A stretch of 30,966 bases of DNA. Origin: Catenibacterium mitsuoka_A. GTDB taxonomy: Bacteria > Bacillota_I > Bacilli_A > Erysipelotrichales > Coprobacillaceae. Of this stretch, positions 23,623 through 30,966 are shown piece by piece. The translations under genes and the position numbers were made by a program. Position 1 is the stretch's first letter. The number at the start of each line of letters is the position of its first letter. The notes beneath the pieces are model-generated. The model saw only the letters and a program-made list of their open reading frames with translations. It searched no databases and was not told the origin of the DNA. The stretch lies in the NCBI RefSeq assembly GCF_964259225.1, contig NZ_CAXVKN010000026.1. One strand, written 5' to 3'.

Positions 23623-24411
23623 ATGTATCAATGTATATTAAGTGATATTGATGGTACATTACTTACAGATGACCATCATATGAGTCCTAAAACAAGAGAC
23701 GCTATTAAATCTTTAGATATTCCTTTCTTACCTGTCTCTGCAAGAAGTCCAGAAGGTATATATCCAATATTGAAAGAGAATGATATTGTTTGTCCAATGA
23801 TCTGTTTTAGTGGAGGACTCATCTTAAATGAAAAGGGACAGGTATTATATGAAAATGGGATGAACTATAAACAGACAGAAGAAGTCATTACTTTTATTAA
23901 AGAAAAGAAGTTTGATTGTACTATTAATATTTATGCATTACATGATTGGTTAGTAGAGGACAAAGATGATCCTCGTGTATTAAGAGAAGAACGTATAGTA
24001 AAAGCAGAAGCACAGAAAGGTACACTTTCTTCTTTAGATCCTTCTAGAAAAATACATAAGCTATTATGTATGTGTAATCCTCTTTATACAAAAGAGATAG
24101 AAAGAAGCTTAAAAGACAGATTTCCTCATTGTTCTATTGCCTGTTCTTCAGATATCTTAATAGAAATCATGAATGAAGGAGTCACTAAAGCAGATGCCAT
24201 CAATCATCTATGTGACTATTATTCTATTAATAAACAGGATATTGTCGCTTTTGGTGATAACTATAATGATAAAGAGATGTTAGAGAGTGTAGGAATGGGT
24301 ATTGCGATGGGAAATGCGCCTGATGATATTAAAAATATCGCAAAAGACGTAACAAGTACCAATAATCAAGATGGCATTTTCAAAGCCTTACATAAATTAC
24401 ATATTATATAG
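23623..24411 (+). CDS. Cof-type HAD-superfamily phosphatase
   Basis: This predicted cytoplasmic sugar-phosphate-type phosphatase has 262 residues. HAD motif I is DIDGTLLTDDH (nucleophile Asp near residue 8), and motif IV is AFGDNYNDKEMLESVGMGIA with MGNAPDDIK. The cap is the C2 type. The ATG at 23623 is served by GGAGG at 23611-23615. An upstream in-frame ATG at 23578 would put the terminator stem inside the gene and has no ribosome site. Because the terminator is adjacent, expression should depend on read-through from the PTS operon. Substrate unknown. Confidence 0.9.
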   Translation: MYQCILSDIDGTLLTDDHHMSPKTRDAIKSLDIPFLPVSARSPEGIYPILKENDIVCPMICFSGGLILNEKGQVLYENGMNYKQTEEVITFIKEKKFDCTINIYALHDWLVEDKDDPRVLREERIVKAEAQKGTLSSLDPSRKIHKLLCMCNPLYTKEIERSLKDRFPHCSIACSSDILIEIMNEGVTKADAINHLCDYYSINKQDIVAFGDNYNDKEMLESVGMGIAMGNAPDDIKNIAKDVTSTNNQDGIFKALHKLHII

Positions 24412-24434
24412 AAGAATTCTCCGACTAGATGTAG

Positions 24435-24440
24435 TATAAT
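24435..24440 (+). promoter_or_regulatory. -10 element for the TIM-barrel-like gene
   Basis: A perfect TATAAT lies 26 bases before the start codon, with no convincing -35 box at the right distance. GGAGGA is the ribosome site. Confidence 0.45.
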
Positions 24441-24465
24441 GTAAGCAATTACGGAGGAATAAAAT

Positions 24466-25359
24466 ATGAAAAGATTATTGAATTGTACAACAAGTGAAAT
24501 GCTTGCAATGAATGGAGAAGAATTAAAACAGTCTATTCTTGCATGCGAAGGAAGAACTGTCATGACTGAAACAGTAGTGGCTATTCCACCATTATTAGGA
24601 GATTTAACGAATGCGGAACTCGCTGTTTCTTTTGGTAGCGATATGGTTCTTTTAAATGTATTTGATTGCAATAATCCAGTGATCAATGGTTTACCAGAAT
24701 GTGATGAACCAGTCAAGAAGTTACAGGAATTAATTGGTAGACCAGTAGGATGTAACCTTGAACCAGTAGACTTAGATGCTGATATGCTTGAAGAAAGACA
24801 GACAATTGCATCTGGTAGACAGGCAACTGCTGAAACATTTAAGAAAGCACAGGAATTAGGATTTAACTTCATCTGTTTAACAGGTAACCCAGGTGTTGGC
24901 GTATCTAATCATTCAATTGCAGCTGCAATTAAAGAAGCTAAGAAATATTTCAAGGGCTTAATTATTGCTGGTAAGATGCATGGTGCTGGTGTTAATGAAC
25001 CAGTAGTAGACTTAGAAGCAATCAAGGAATTCATTGATGCGGGGGCTGATGTTATCTTAATGCCAGCTGTAAATACAGTACCAGGATTATCTGAAGCAAC
25101 AGTGACTAAAGCATGTGAATATATTCATGCACATAATGCATTAGCACTATCTGCAATCGGTACAAGCCAGGAAGGTGCAGATACTGAAACAGTCAGAGAA
25201 ATCGCGATTGTGAATAAAAGATGTGGTGTAGACATTCAGCATATCGGTGATGCTGGATGGTGTGGTATGGCTTTACCTGAAAATATCATGACGTTAAGCG
25301 TTGCCATTAGAGGAAAAAGATGGACATACCATAAAATTGCTTCATCTGTAAACAGATAA
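24466..25359 (+). CDS. Uncharacterised TIM-barrel-like protein
   Basis: It has 297 residues, no signal peptide and no membrane segment. Conserved-looking stretches are GRTVMTETVVAIPPLLGDLT, FGSDMVLLNVFDCNNP, GNPGVGVSNHSI, IAGKMHGAGV and AGADVILMPAVNTVPGLS. The spacing of these glycine-rich strands suggests a phosphate-binding (beta/alpha)8 barrel. I associate the sequence with a family often annotated only as a DUF or as PEP-phosphonomutase-like, but no reaction can be assigned. It lies between a Cof-type phosphatase and pgk, with its own -10 box, which suggests a role in sugar-phosphate metabolism. Confidence 0.7.
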   Translation: MKRLLNCTTSEMLAMNGEELKQSILACEGRTVMTETVVAIPPLLGDLTNAELAVSFGSDMVLLNVFDCNNPVINGLPECDEPVKKLQELIGRPVGCNLEPVDLDADMLEERQTIASGRQATAETFKKAQELGFNFICLTGNPGVGVSNHSIAAAIKEAKKYFKGLIIAGKMHGAGVNEPVVDLEAIKEFIDAGADVILMPAVNTVPGLSEATVTKACEYIHAHNALALSAIGTSQEGADTETVREIAIVNKRCGVDIQHIGDAGWCGMALPENIMTLSVAIRGKRWTYHKIASSVNR

Positions 25360-25381
25360 TTGGTAAGAATAGTATTTTTGA

Positions 25382-25411
25382 TTGTATATAAATATTTAAT
25401 TGTGCTATAAT
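25382..25411 (+). promoter_or_regulatory. pgk-tpiA promoter
   Basis: Extended -10 TGC-TATAAT (TATAAT at 25406-25411) lies 18 bp from TTGTAT (25382-25387). GGAGGA follows before the ATG, and the leader is short. Confidence 0.75.
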
Positions 25412-25434
25412 TCGTCGTAGGAGGATGATAATTA

Positions 25435-26619
25435 ATGGATAAATTAACAATTAGAGATATTGATGTCGCAGGCAAGACAGTTCTTGTACGTGTAGATTTC
25501 AATGTACCAAGAGACAAAGACACAGGAGAAATTACAGACGATAACAGAGTTGTTGCTGCATTACCAACAATCAACTACTTATTAGATCACAACCCAAAGG
25601 CTGTTGTACTTTTCTCTCACTTAGGTAAGATCAAGAAGGAAGAAGACAAAGCTAAGAACGATATGGCTGTTGTTGCTCCTAAACTTGCTGAATTATTAGG
25701 AAGAGATGTTAAGTTCGTAAACGCTACTCGCGGTGCTGAACTTGAAGAAGCAGTTAAGAACGCTGAAAACGGACAGGTTATCTTAGTTCAGAACACTCGT
25801 TATGAAGCTGGTGAAACTAAGAACGATCCTGAATTAGGTGCTTACTGGGCATCACTTGGTGATGTATTCGTAGAAGATGCATTCGGTTCAGTTCATAGAG
25901 CTCATGCTTCAACTGTAGGAATCGCTGCTCATTTACCAGCAGTTGCAGGTTTCTTAGTAGAAAAGGAAATCGCTTATATTGGTAAGGCAGTATCTGATCC
26001 AGAAAGACCTTTAGTAGCTATCTTAGGTGGTTCTAAAGTATCTTCTAAGATCGGTGTAATCGAAAACTTATTAAACATTGCTGATAAGATCATTATCGGT
26101 GGTGGTATGTGCTATACTTTCGCTAAAGCTCAGGGACATACAGTTGGTTCTTCATTAGTTGAAGAAGATAAGGTAGACTTAGCTAAGTCATTCATCGAAA
26201 AGGGTGGAGATAAGTTAATCCTTCCAATCGACTCTGTAGTAAGCAGTAAGTTTGGTGAAGATGGAGATATCAAGGTTGTTGGTGAAGATGTACCTGAAGG
26301 ATACATGGGTCTTGATATTGGTCCTAAGACTGTTGAATTATTCGCTAAAGAACTTGAAGGTGCTAAGACAGTTATCTGGAATGGCCCTATGGGTGTATTC
26401 GAAATGCCTAAGTTCGCAGAAGGTACTAAAGCTGTATGTAGCATGTTAGCTAACCTTAAGGGTGCTAACACTATCATCGGTGGTGGTGACTCTGCAGCTG
26501 CTGTTAAGCAGTTAGGATTCGCTGATAAGGTATCTCATATTTCTACTGGTGGAGGAGCATCATTAGAATATATGGAAGGTAAAGTATTACCAGGTATCGC
26601 TGCTATCAACGATAAATAA
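25435..26619 (+). CDS. pgk: Phosphoglycerate kinase
   Basis: It transfers phosphate from 1,3-bisphosphoglycerate to ADP in glycolysis. Length 394 residues is standard. VLVRVDFNVP and DNRVVAALPTI are at the N terminus. The substrate segment is FSHLGKIK, with Lys where many PGKs have Arg (SHLGRP), a variant I know from lactobacilli and Mollicutes. C-terminal nucleotide motifs are ILGGSKVSSKIGVI, NGPMGVFE and IGGGDSAAAV. Codon choice is strongly biased (GCT, AAC, TTC, ATC), as expected for high expression. tpiA follows after 24 bases without a terminator. Confidence 0.97.
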   Translation: MDKLTIRDIDVAGKTVLVRVDFNVPRDKDTGEITDDNRVVAALPTINYLLDHNPKAVVLFSHLGKIKKEEDKAKNDMAVVAPKLAELLGRDVKFVNATRGAELEEAVKNAENGQVILVQNTRYEAGETKNDPELGAYWASLGDVFVEDAFGSVHRAHASTVGIAAHLPAVAGFLVEKEIAYIGKAVSDPERPLVAILGGSKVSSKIGVIENLLNIADKIIIGGGMCYTFAKAQGHTVGSSLVEEDKVDLAKSFIEKGGDKLILPIDSVVSSKFGEDGDIKVVGEDVPEGYMGLDIGPKTVELFAKELEGAKTVIWNGPMGVFEMPKFAEGTKAVCSMLANLKGANTIIGGGDSAAAVKQLGFADKVSHISTGGGASLEYMEGKVLPGIAAINDK

Positions 26620-26643
26620 TTTTTCGAGGAGATATAATTTAAA

Positions 26644-27390
26644 ATGAGAAAACCAATTATTGTAGGAAACTGGAAAATGAACCATGGCATCGCAGAAACA
26701 AAGGAATTTGTTGCTGCTGTTGATGGTAAAGTAACTGATAAAGCTGATTGGGGTATTGCTACTCCTTTCTTAGATTTAGCAACTGCTAAAGAAGGCGCAA
26801 AGAACTTAATCGTTGCTGCTGAAAACTGCCATTTCAAAGACAGTGGTGCTTATACTGGTGAAGTAAGCGTTGGAATGTTAAAAGAAATCGGTGTTGAATG
26901 GGTTATCTTAGGACATTCTGAAAGAAGACAGTACTTCGGTGAAACTGATGAAACTGTTAACTTAAAGATGCTTCAGGTATTAAACAACGGTATGACTCCA
27001 ATCGTTTGTGTTGGTGAATCTTTAGAAGAATATGAAGCTGGAAAGACTCATGATGTAGTTAAGACTCAGGTTGTTGCTGCATTCAAGGATGTTACAGCTG
27101 AAGCTGCTGAAAGAGTAGTTATCGCTTATGAACCAATCTGGGCTATCGGAACTGGTAAGACTGCAACTAATGAAATCGCAGAAGACGTTTGTGGTTACAT
27201 TAGAGGTGTAGTTGCTGAACTTTATGGTCAGGACGTTGCTGAAAAAGTAAGAATTCAGTACGGAGGATCTGTAAAGCCTGCTACATTAAAAGCTTTACTT
27301 GAACAGCCAAACATCGATGGTGCTTTAGTTGGTGGAGCATCATTACAGGTTGAATCATACGTAGCTATGATCGAAGCTTTAAACGACTAA
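26644..27390 (+). CDS. tpiA: Triosephosphate isomerase
   Basis: It interconverts dihydroxyacetone phosphate and glyceraldehyde 3-phosphate. It has 248 residues with all catalytic parts: GNWKMNHG (Lys12 area), GHSERRQYF (catalytic His near 95), AYEPIWAIGTGKTAT (catalytic Glu near 167) and the phosphate-binding YGGSVKP and LVGGASL. It is co-transcribed with pgk behind GAGGAG and shares its optimised codon use. Confidence 0.97.
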   Translation: MRKPIIVGNWKMNHGIAETKEFVAAVDGKVTDKADWGIATPFLDLATAKEGAKNLIVAAENCHFKDSGAYTGEVSVGMLKEIGVEWVILGHSERRQYFGETDETVNLKMLQVLNNGMTPIVCVGESLEEYEAGKTHDVVKTQVVAAFKDVTAEAAERVVIAYEPIWAIGTGKTATNEIAEDVCGYIRGVVAELYGQDVAEKVRIQYGGSVKPATLKALLEQPNIDGALVGGASLQVESYVAMIEALND

Positions 27391-27399
27391 TTATTTAAG

Positions 27400-27428
27400 A
27401 GATGATTCCTAGTGAATCATCTTTTTTT
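27400..27428 (+). terminator. Terminator of pgk-tpiA
   Basis: Perfect 9-bp arms AGATGATTC/GAATCATCT with loop CTAGT are followed by a T-run to 27428. Confidence 0.9.
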
Positions 27429-27457
27429 GTGTATGAAACACAAATGAGTGGTATACT
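27428..27457 (+). promoter_or_regulatory. pepF promoter
   Basis: Extended -10 TGG-TATACT (TATACT at 27452-27457) with a weak TTGTGT -35 18 bp upstream. The -35 touches the T-run of the preceding terminator. AAAGGAG is the ribosome site. Confidence 0.6.
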
Positions 27458-27486
27458 ATAACTAACTCATTGAAAGGAGCACGATT

Positions 27487-29286
27487 ATGTCAGAAACAAT
27501 GAAAGAACGTAAAGATATGGATCCACAATATATGTGGGATCTCTCAACACTTTTTAAAAACGATGAAGAATGGAATAATGCATTACCTGAACTTGATGAA
27601 ATGATTAAGAAATTACCTGAATACCAGGGTAAACTCAATAATGCGAAAACAATCAGAGAATTCTTTGATTTTGATACACATCTAGGTAGAAAATTATCTG
27701 ATTTCTATTGTTATGCATCACTTAGAAATTGTGAAGATACAAGAGATAGTGACGCACAGGCAATGGAAGCAAAAGCGTATCAGGTCTATACAGCTTACGC
27801 AACAGCAATCAGCTATGCTGAACCAGAAATCCTATCACTTGATGAAGATGTTTTAGAATCAATTGTACATTCAGAAGACTTAAAGCCTTATGCATTCAAT
27901 ATGCAGAAGTTATTAGATCAGAAACCTCATGTATTAAGCGCAAAAGAAGAAGCACTTCTTGCCGCCTTTACAGAAACATTAGGGGCTCCTAGTAAGATTT
28001 CTGAAAGCTTACAGGATGCAGATATGACATTTGAATCAGTGACTGATTCAAATGGAGAAGTCCATGAACTCAACCAGTCTAACTATATTCTTTTACAGAT
28101 GAGTGAAGACCGTACACTTAGATTAAATGCCTTTAAATCTTTCTATAAAGGATTCAAGGAACATATTAATACCTTTGCCTCTACATATAATGCATGTATT
28201 AAAGAAGCAGTGGCAGAAGCACAGGTGAGACATTATGAGTCTTCACGTGCAATGAGCATGGCTTATGAACATGTACCTGGAGTAGTGTATGATAGTTTAG
28301 TAGATACAGTAAGAAAGTTCATGCCTGAAATGTATCGTTATGTACGTTTAAGAAAACAGATGCTTGGTTTAGATGAACTACACTATTATGATGTTTATAC
28401 ACCTCTAGTTGCAGGATCATCTAAGTCATATACTTATGAAGAAGCACAGCAGATGGTATTAGACGCAGTCACACCACTTGGTAAAGATTATGTCAATAGA
28501 GTAAAACAGGCTTATAAGGATAGATGGATTGATGTTTATCCTAATAATGGTAAACGTGGTGGTGCTTTCTCTAGTGGTACTTATGACTCTAATCCATACA
28601 TTCTTACAAGCTTTACAGGTACATTAGATAGTGTTAGTACAATTGCCCATGAAATGGGTCATTCACAGCATACATGGCTTTCTAACCATACACAGACACC
28701 ACAAAATGCAGACTATACACTCTTTGTGGCTGAAGTCGCTTCTACAGTCAATGAAAACTTACTTGTAGAACAGTTATTACAGAAGACAACTGAACCTAAA
28801 GAACGTTTGGCTTTATTAAACCATTATCTAGAAGGTTTCAAGGGAACAGTTTATCGTCAGACAATGTTTGCAGAATTTGAAAGAGATGCACATGCCATGG
28901 CTGAAAGAGGAGAAGCCATCACTGCAGCAAGCATGAATGAATTATATAAGAACTTAATCAAGGATTATTTTGGTGAAGATCTTGTGATTGATGATGAAGT
29001 ACAGTATGAATGGGCTAGAATCCCTCATTTCTACAGACCATTCTATGTATATAAGTATGCAACAAGTTATTGTGCAGCTGTTGCACTAAGTGAAGCAGTT
29101 CTTAATAATGAAGAAGGTGCAGTAAAGAGATACTTAGAGTTCTTATCAATGGGTGGTAGTGCTTATCCACTAGATGAGTTAAAGCATGCAGGTGTTGATT
29201 TTAGTACACCAGAACCTGTTTCTAGAGCATTGACTAAATTTAGTCAGATTCTAGATGATGTAGAAGAAACATTAAAGAAGCTATAG
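27487..29286 (+). CDS. pepF: Oligoendopeptidase F (M3B zinc peptidase)
   Basis: This cytoplasmic peptidase cuts short peptides. It has 599 residues, typical of PepF. The zinc site AHEMGHSQHTW has His388, Glu389 and His392; the third ligand is expected in the VAEVASTVNENLL stretch. RIPHFYRPFYVYKYATSY near the C terminus is another family mark. A shorter in-frame start (M4, MKERKDM) is possible, but ATG 27487 has the better-spaced ribosome site. It is a single-gene unit. No clear terminator follows its stop; a presumed IS remnant begins at the next bases. Confidence 0.95.
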   Translation: MSETMKERKDMDPQYMWDLSTLFKNDEEWNNALPELDEMIKKLPEYQGKLNNAKTIREFFDFDTHLGRKLSDFYCYASLRNCEDTRDSDAQAMEAKAYQVYTAYATAISYAEPEILSLDEDVLESIVHSEDLKPYAFNMQKLLDQKPHVLSAKEEALLAAFTETLGAPSKISESLQDADMTFESVTDSNGEVHELNQSNYILLQMSEDRTLRLNAFKSFYKGFKEHINTFASTYNACIKEAVAEAQVRHYESSRAMSMAYEHVPGVVYDSLVDTVRKFMPEMYRYVRLRKQMLGLDELHYYDVYTPLVAGSSKSYTYEEAQQMVLDAVTPLGKDYVNRVKQAYKDRWIDVYPNNGKRGGAFSSGTYDSNPYILTSFTGTLDSVSTIAHEMGHSQHTWLSNHTQTPQNADYTLFVAEVASTVNENLLVEQLLQKTTEPKERLALLNHYLEGFKGTVYRQTMFAEFERDAHAMAERGEAITAASMNELYKNLIKDYFGEDLVIDDEVQYEWARIPHFYRPFYVYKYATSYCAAVALSEAVLNNEEGAVKRYLEFLSMGGSAYPLDELKHAGVDFSTPEPVSRALTKFSQILDDVEETLKKL

Positions 29287-29735
29287 AGGGGCTGTAACGG
29301 GTAAATAACTCATTATAGCTTCAGAAATAGTAAAAGGCGGACTTTTTTCTCTATAAGAAGATGGTTAAAGTTATTCAAGACAAATCTATGTAGACACTTC
29401 TTATTCCAAAGATTTGATTCACGACTATAGACAAAGAAACTTGCGACGAAACCATTGACCTGAGGTAACCAATCCACGAATAACAGAGTGGCCAACCGAC
29501 AATAAATCTGTATAGAAGTTTCTTGTCCTGTGTTCTTGATTGAAAAAAAACGAAAAAACGAGGAAAAAACGAAAAAAACGAAAATCAAAGGAATGTGATA
29601 TTTCCACTTGACAATCGTCATTTCATAACAGAATTATTGACCTTAAGAACATAATAGACAATTTATAAAATAAATAAAATAGACATCAGAAAACTACCCT
29701 TAATGCAAAAGTTAACAGCCCAAAAGCAATCCCAG
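29287..29735. mobile_element. Probable decayed IS remnant
   Basis: GGGCTGTAAC at 29289-29298 and, on the other strand, GGGCTGTTAAC (29721-29711) form inverted ends about 430 bp apart. The left end starts three bases after the pepF stop. Between them the minus strand has a 102-codon open stretch (29621-29313) whose C-terminal half (GFVASFFVYSRESNL, NKKCLHRFVLNNF) reminds me of the poorly conserved tails of IS1182-like transposases. No catalytic motif is present. This is a tentative call. Confidence 0.35.
29542..29584. repeat. ACGAAAAAA-type low-complexity tract
   Basis: Imperfect tandem units of CGAAAAAA make a purine-only top strand except for periodic C. On the minus strand it would encode a Phe-rich run. 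It probably arose by slippage. Confidence 0.6.
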
Positions 29736-29739
29736 GAGC

Positions 29740-29839
29740 TCACACCCCTGTGATTTTTAAAGCTTGAGTTAACCCCAAGTCTATTTAATTACTCCATAAT
29801 TAAGAGCATTGATTAGCCCATATAATTAATGCTCTTTTT
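29740..29839 (+). terminator. Weak hairpin and strong terminator before the HTH gene
   Basis: TCACA-CCCC-TGTGA followed by TTTTT (29740-29758) is a weak terminator-like hairpin. A better one lies at 29803-29835: AGAGCATTGATT pairs with AATTAATGCTCT over 12 bp with one G-T wobble, followed by T residues to 29839. Together they isolate the HTH-peptidase pair from upstream transcription. Nothing else is supported in this gap. Confidence 0.7.
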
Positions 29840-29863
29840 AGAACATAATGATTTATCATTGAA

Positions 29864-29936
29864 AAGTACAATTTTACTTAACAAGTACAAGACTATTATT
29901 GATAAGCGTTTAGTTTACGAGTACAATTAAATTGTA
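29864..29936 (+). promoter_or_regulatory. Promoter and operators of the HTH-peptidase pair
   Basis: TTGATA (29899-29904), a 17-bp spacer and TACAAT (29922-29927) form a good promoter. A perfect 15-bp palindrome TACAATTAAATTGTA (29922-29936) covers the -10 and start site. Related half sites AAGTACAA (29864, 29883) and GAGTACAA (29919) lie upstream; the first also pairs with TACTT to form a second imperfect palindrome. This suggests autorepression by the HTH protein. Confidence 0.7.
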
Positions 29937-29955
29937 TAAAAAGGAGAGATGAGAT

Positions 29956-30321
29956 ATGGCGAATAAAAATTTTAGTAAGTCAATCAGTATGTTAAGAAGA
30001 AATAACAATCTCACAATGCAAGACTTAGCAGAACAACTTGGTGTAACTAAAAGTGCTGTTAGTATGTGGGAAAATAAAGGAGTTGTTCCTAGAGAAGATA
30101 TACTAATGAGTATATCGAAAAAATATAGTATATCTATTGATAAGCTTCTAGGAAATAATATTGAAGAGAATGATGATACAAGCGATGCAAAACTTTCGTA
30201 TCTTCAAAGAGGTCTTGGACAAATGGATGAAGAACAGTTAAAAAAGGCTGAAAATATGCTTAAACTAGTATTCGATGATATATTTGATGATGAAGAAGGT
30301 GATGATGACGATGATATCTAA
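29956..30321 (+). CDS. Cro/CI-type HTH repressor
   Basis: It has 121 residues. An N-terminal XRE-family HTH (about 8-62) contains MLRRNNNLTMQDLAEQLGV, TKSAVSMWENKG and VPREDILMSISKKY. A linker and a helical part follow, then a very acidic tail (FDDEEGDDDDDI). With the downstream peptidase it forms an ImmR/ImmA-like pair, in which the peptidase cleaves the repressor on a signal, as in ICEBs1 and many prophages. AAGGAGA precedes the ATG. Glutamine is mostly CAA, unlike the CAG-rich housekeeping genes, consistent with transfer. Confidence 0.88.
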   Translation: MANKNFSKSISMLRRNNNLTMQDLAEQLGVTKSAVSMWENKGVVPREDILMSISKKYSISIDKLLGNNIEENDDTSDAKLSYLQRGLGQMDEEQLKKAENMLKLVFDDIFDDEEGDDDDDI

Positions 30322-30895
30322 TAGAATTCAACCTGATTTTAAAAAGTGCCTAGAGAAAGCTAATATGATATTACTTTCTTCTAGAGAGATTAGCGGATTT
30401 CCATTTCTTGTAAAAAAAGTGGTAAAAGGAAGTTCAAATATACCTTGTAAAACATATTTAAAAGCAGGAATGTATGGTGTTGATATGAAATGTTTTGGAT
30501 CGAATGATGCTATTATTATGGATTTTAACAATGGCAATAAAATTATCTTCTATAATGAGTCGATTAGCTCTAAAAGTAGAATAAGATTCAGTATTGCACA
30601 TGAGTTTGGGCATGACCAAATGCATCATAAATTAAATGATTCATCTAATTATCAAATTCAAGAAATTGAAGCTAATTTTTTTGCTGCCCAATTATTGATG
30701 CCAGAACAAATTATCAATGAATTAATTAAAAGAGGCAAAAGAATTTCTAAAGAGAATCTAATTTTATGGTTTGGAGTTTCTGAACAAGCAGCAATTAAAA
30801 GATTAGATACATTAAGAAAAATTGATTTTTCAAAAAGAAACTATGATGAAAAAGACATGGATGAAATGATAGTTACTAAATATAAAACATTTTGA
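30311..30895 (+). CDS. ImmA/IrrE-type metallopeptidase
   Basis: It has 194 residues. The zinc motif AHEFGHDQMHH carries His97, Glu98 and His101, and the third ligand is probably Glu120 in EIEANFFAAQLLMP. These are the classic marks of the ImmA/IrrE family (COG2856), which cleaves or inactivates a partner HTH repressor. The start overlaps the repressor gene by 11 bp; GAAGGTGA in the repressor tail acts as ribosome site, and nearby in-frame ATGs at 30302 and 30305 are alternatives. No integrase or other mobile genes are visible within the window. Confidence 0.9.
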   Translation: MISNRIQPDFKKCLEKANMILLSSREISGFPFLVKKVVKGSSNIPCKTYLKAGMYGVDMKCFGSNDAIIMDFNNGNKIIFYNESISSKSRIRFSIAHEFGHDQMHHKLNDSSNYQIQEIEANFFAAQLLMPEQIINELIKRGKRISKENLILWFGVSEQAAIKRLDTLRKIDFSKRNYDEKDMDEMIVTKYKTF

Positions 30896-30929
30896 ATACC
30901 CATAATCAACAGGTGACGATTTAAGAGAA

Positions 30930-30966
30930 ATGTGGAGCAGAAATATTCAGGATATATACTATCAGT
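30930..30966 (+). CDS. Possible partial gene at the window edge
   Basis: An open frame runs off the window. From ATG 30930 it reads MWSRNIQDIYYQ, and in the same frame upstream back to a TAA it reads STGDDLRE. Composition looks coding-like, but there is no clear ribosome site. Nothing can be said about function. It could equally be the remnant of a broken gene. Confidence 0.25.
   Translation, partial: MWSRNIQDIYYQ

Noticed and set aside
24366..24872. A 168-codon minus-strand frame opposite the TIM-barrel-like gene
   Set aside because: It is the antisense shadow of a well-supported plus-strand gene with promoter and ribosome site; its Ser/Pro-rich translation is typical of an antisense frame.
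29608..29637. TTGACA at 29608-29613 as a promoter
   Set aside because: No acceptable -10 lies 16-18 bp downstream, and no gene starts after it before the terminators.

Overview
The window looks like a chromosomal stretch of a low-GC Firmicute, most likely an Erysipelotrichia-type gut bacterium (Catenibacterium/Kandleria/Holdemanella-like). The basis is the AT-rich sequence, strong AGGAGG-type ribosome sites, a T-box leader, mannose-family PTS genes, and a phosphoglycerate kinase of the SHLGKIK type that I associate with lactobacilli, Mollicutes and relatives. This placement is inference from gene style, not a database result.

Layout. (1) 1-404: the 3' end of an IS1182-like transposase with its own terminator, then a near-perfect inverted repeat and a second terminator. 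(2) 610-10566: a sigma-A promoter, a leucine T-box leader (specifier CTC) and an eight-gene valine/leucine operon, leuA-ilvN-ilvC-leuC-leuD-leuB-ilvD-ilvB, closed by a bidirectional terminator. The two acetolactate synthase subunits sit at opposite ends of the operon. (3) 10554-15936: a divergent envelope module. On the minus strand are a secreted PIG-L-type deacetylase, a VanR-like regulator and a sensor kinase. On the plus strand are a YfhO-type multipass membrane protein and a PspC-domain protein. The gap between the two arms carries two clusters of TTTAAG-like hexamers phased at about one helical turn, which are candidate operators of the regulator. (4) 15941-16141: a small hypothetical gene on the minus strand.

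(5) 16262-23604: two membrane-tethered sugar-binding proteins flank a NarL-type two-component system, followed by a mannose/fructose-family PTS (EIIA, EIIB, EIIC, EIID) and a small membrane protein. The set resembles the LevQRST four-component system and levDEFGX PTS of Streptococcus mutans. The PTS promoter has a near-consensus catabolite response element and upstream inverted repeats. (6) 23623-25359: a Cof-type HAD phosphatase whose ribosome site directly follows a terminator T-run, and an uncharacterised TIM-barrel-like protein. (7) 25382-29286: pgk-tpiA and pepF, each with a recognisable promoter. (8) 29287-29840: a long non-coding stretch with a probable IS remnant, a low-complexity tract and a terminator. 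(9) 29864-30966: an acquired-looking HTH repressor/ImmA-type metallopeptidase pair with candidate operators, then the edge of another possible gene.

How it fits together: uncharged tRNA-Leu should switch on branched-chain amino acid synthesis. Extracellular sugar sensed by the two binding proteins and the NarL-type kinase should drive the PTS, subject to CcpA repression. The VanR-like pair probably tunes envelope glycopolymer modification. No rRNA, tRNA or CRISPR array was seen.
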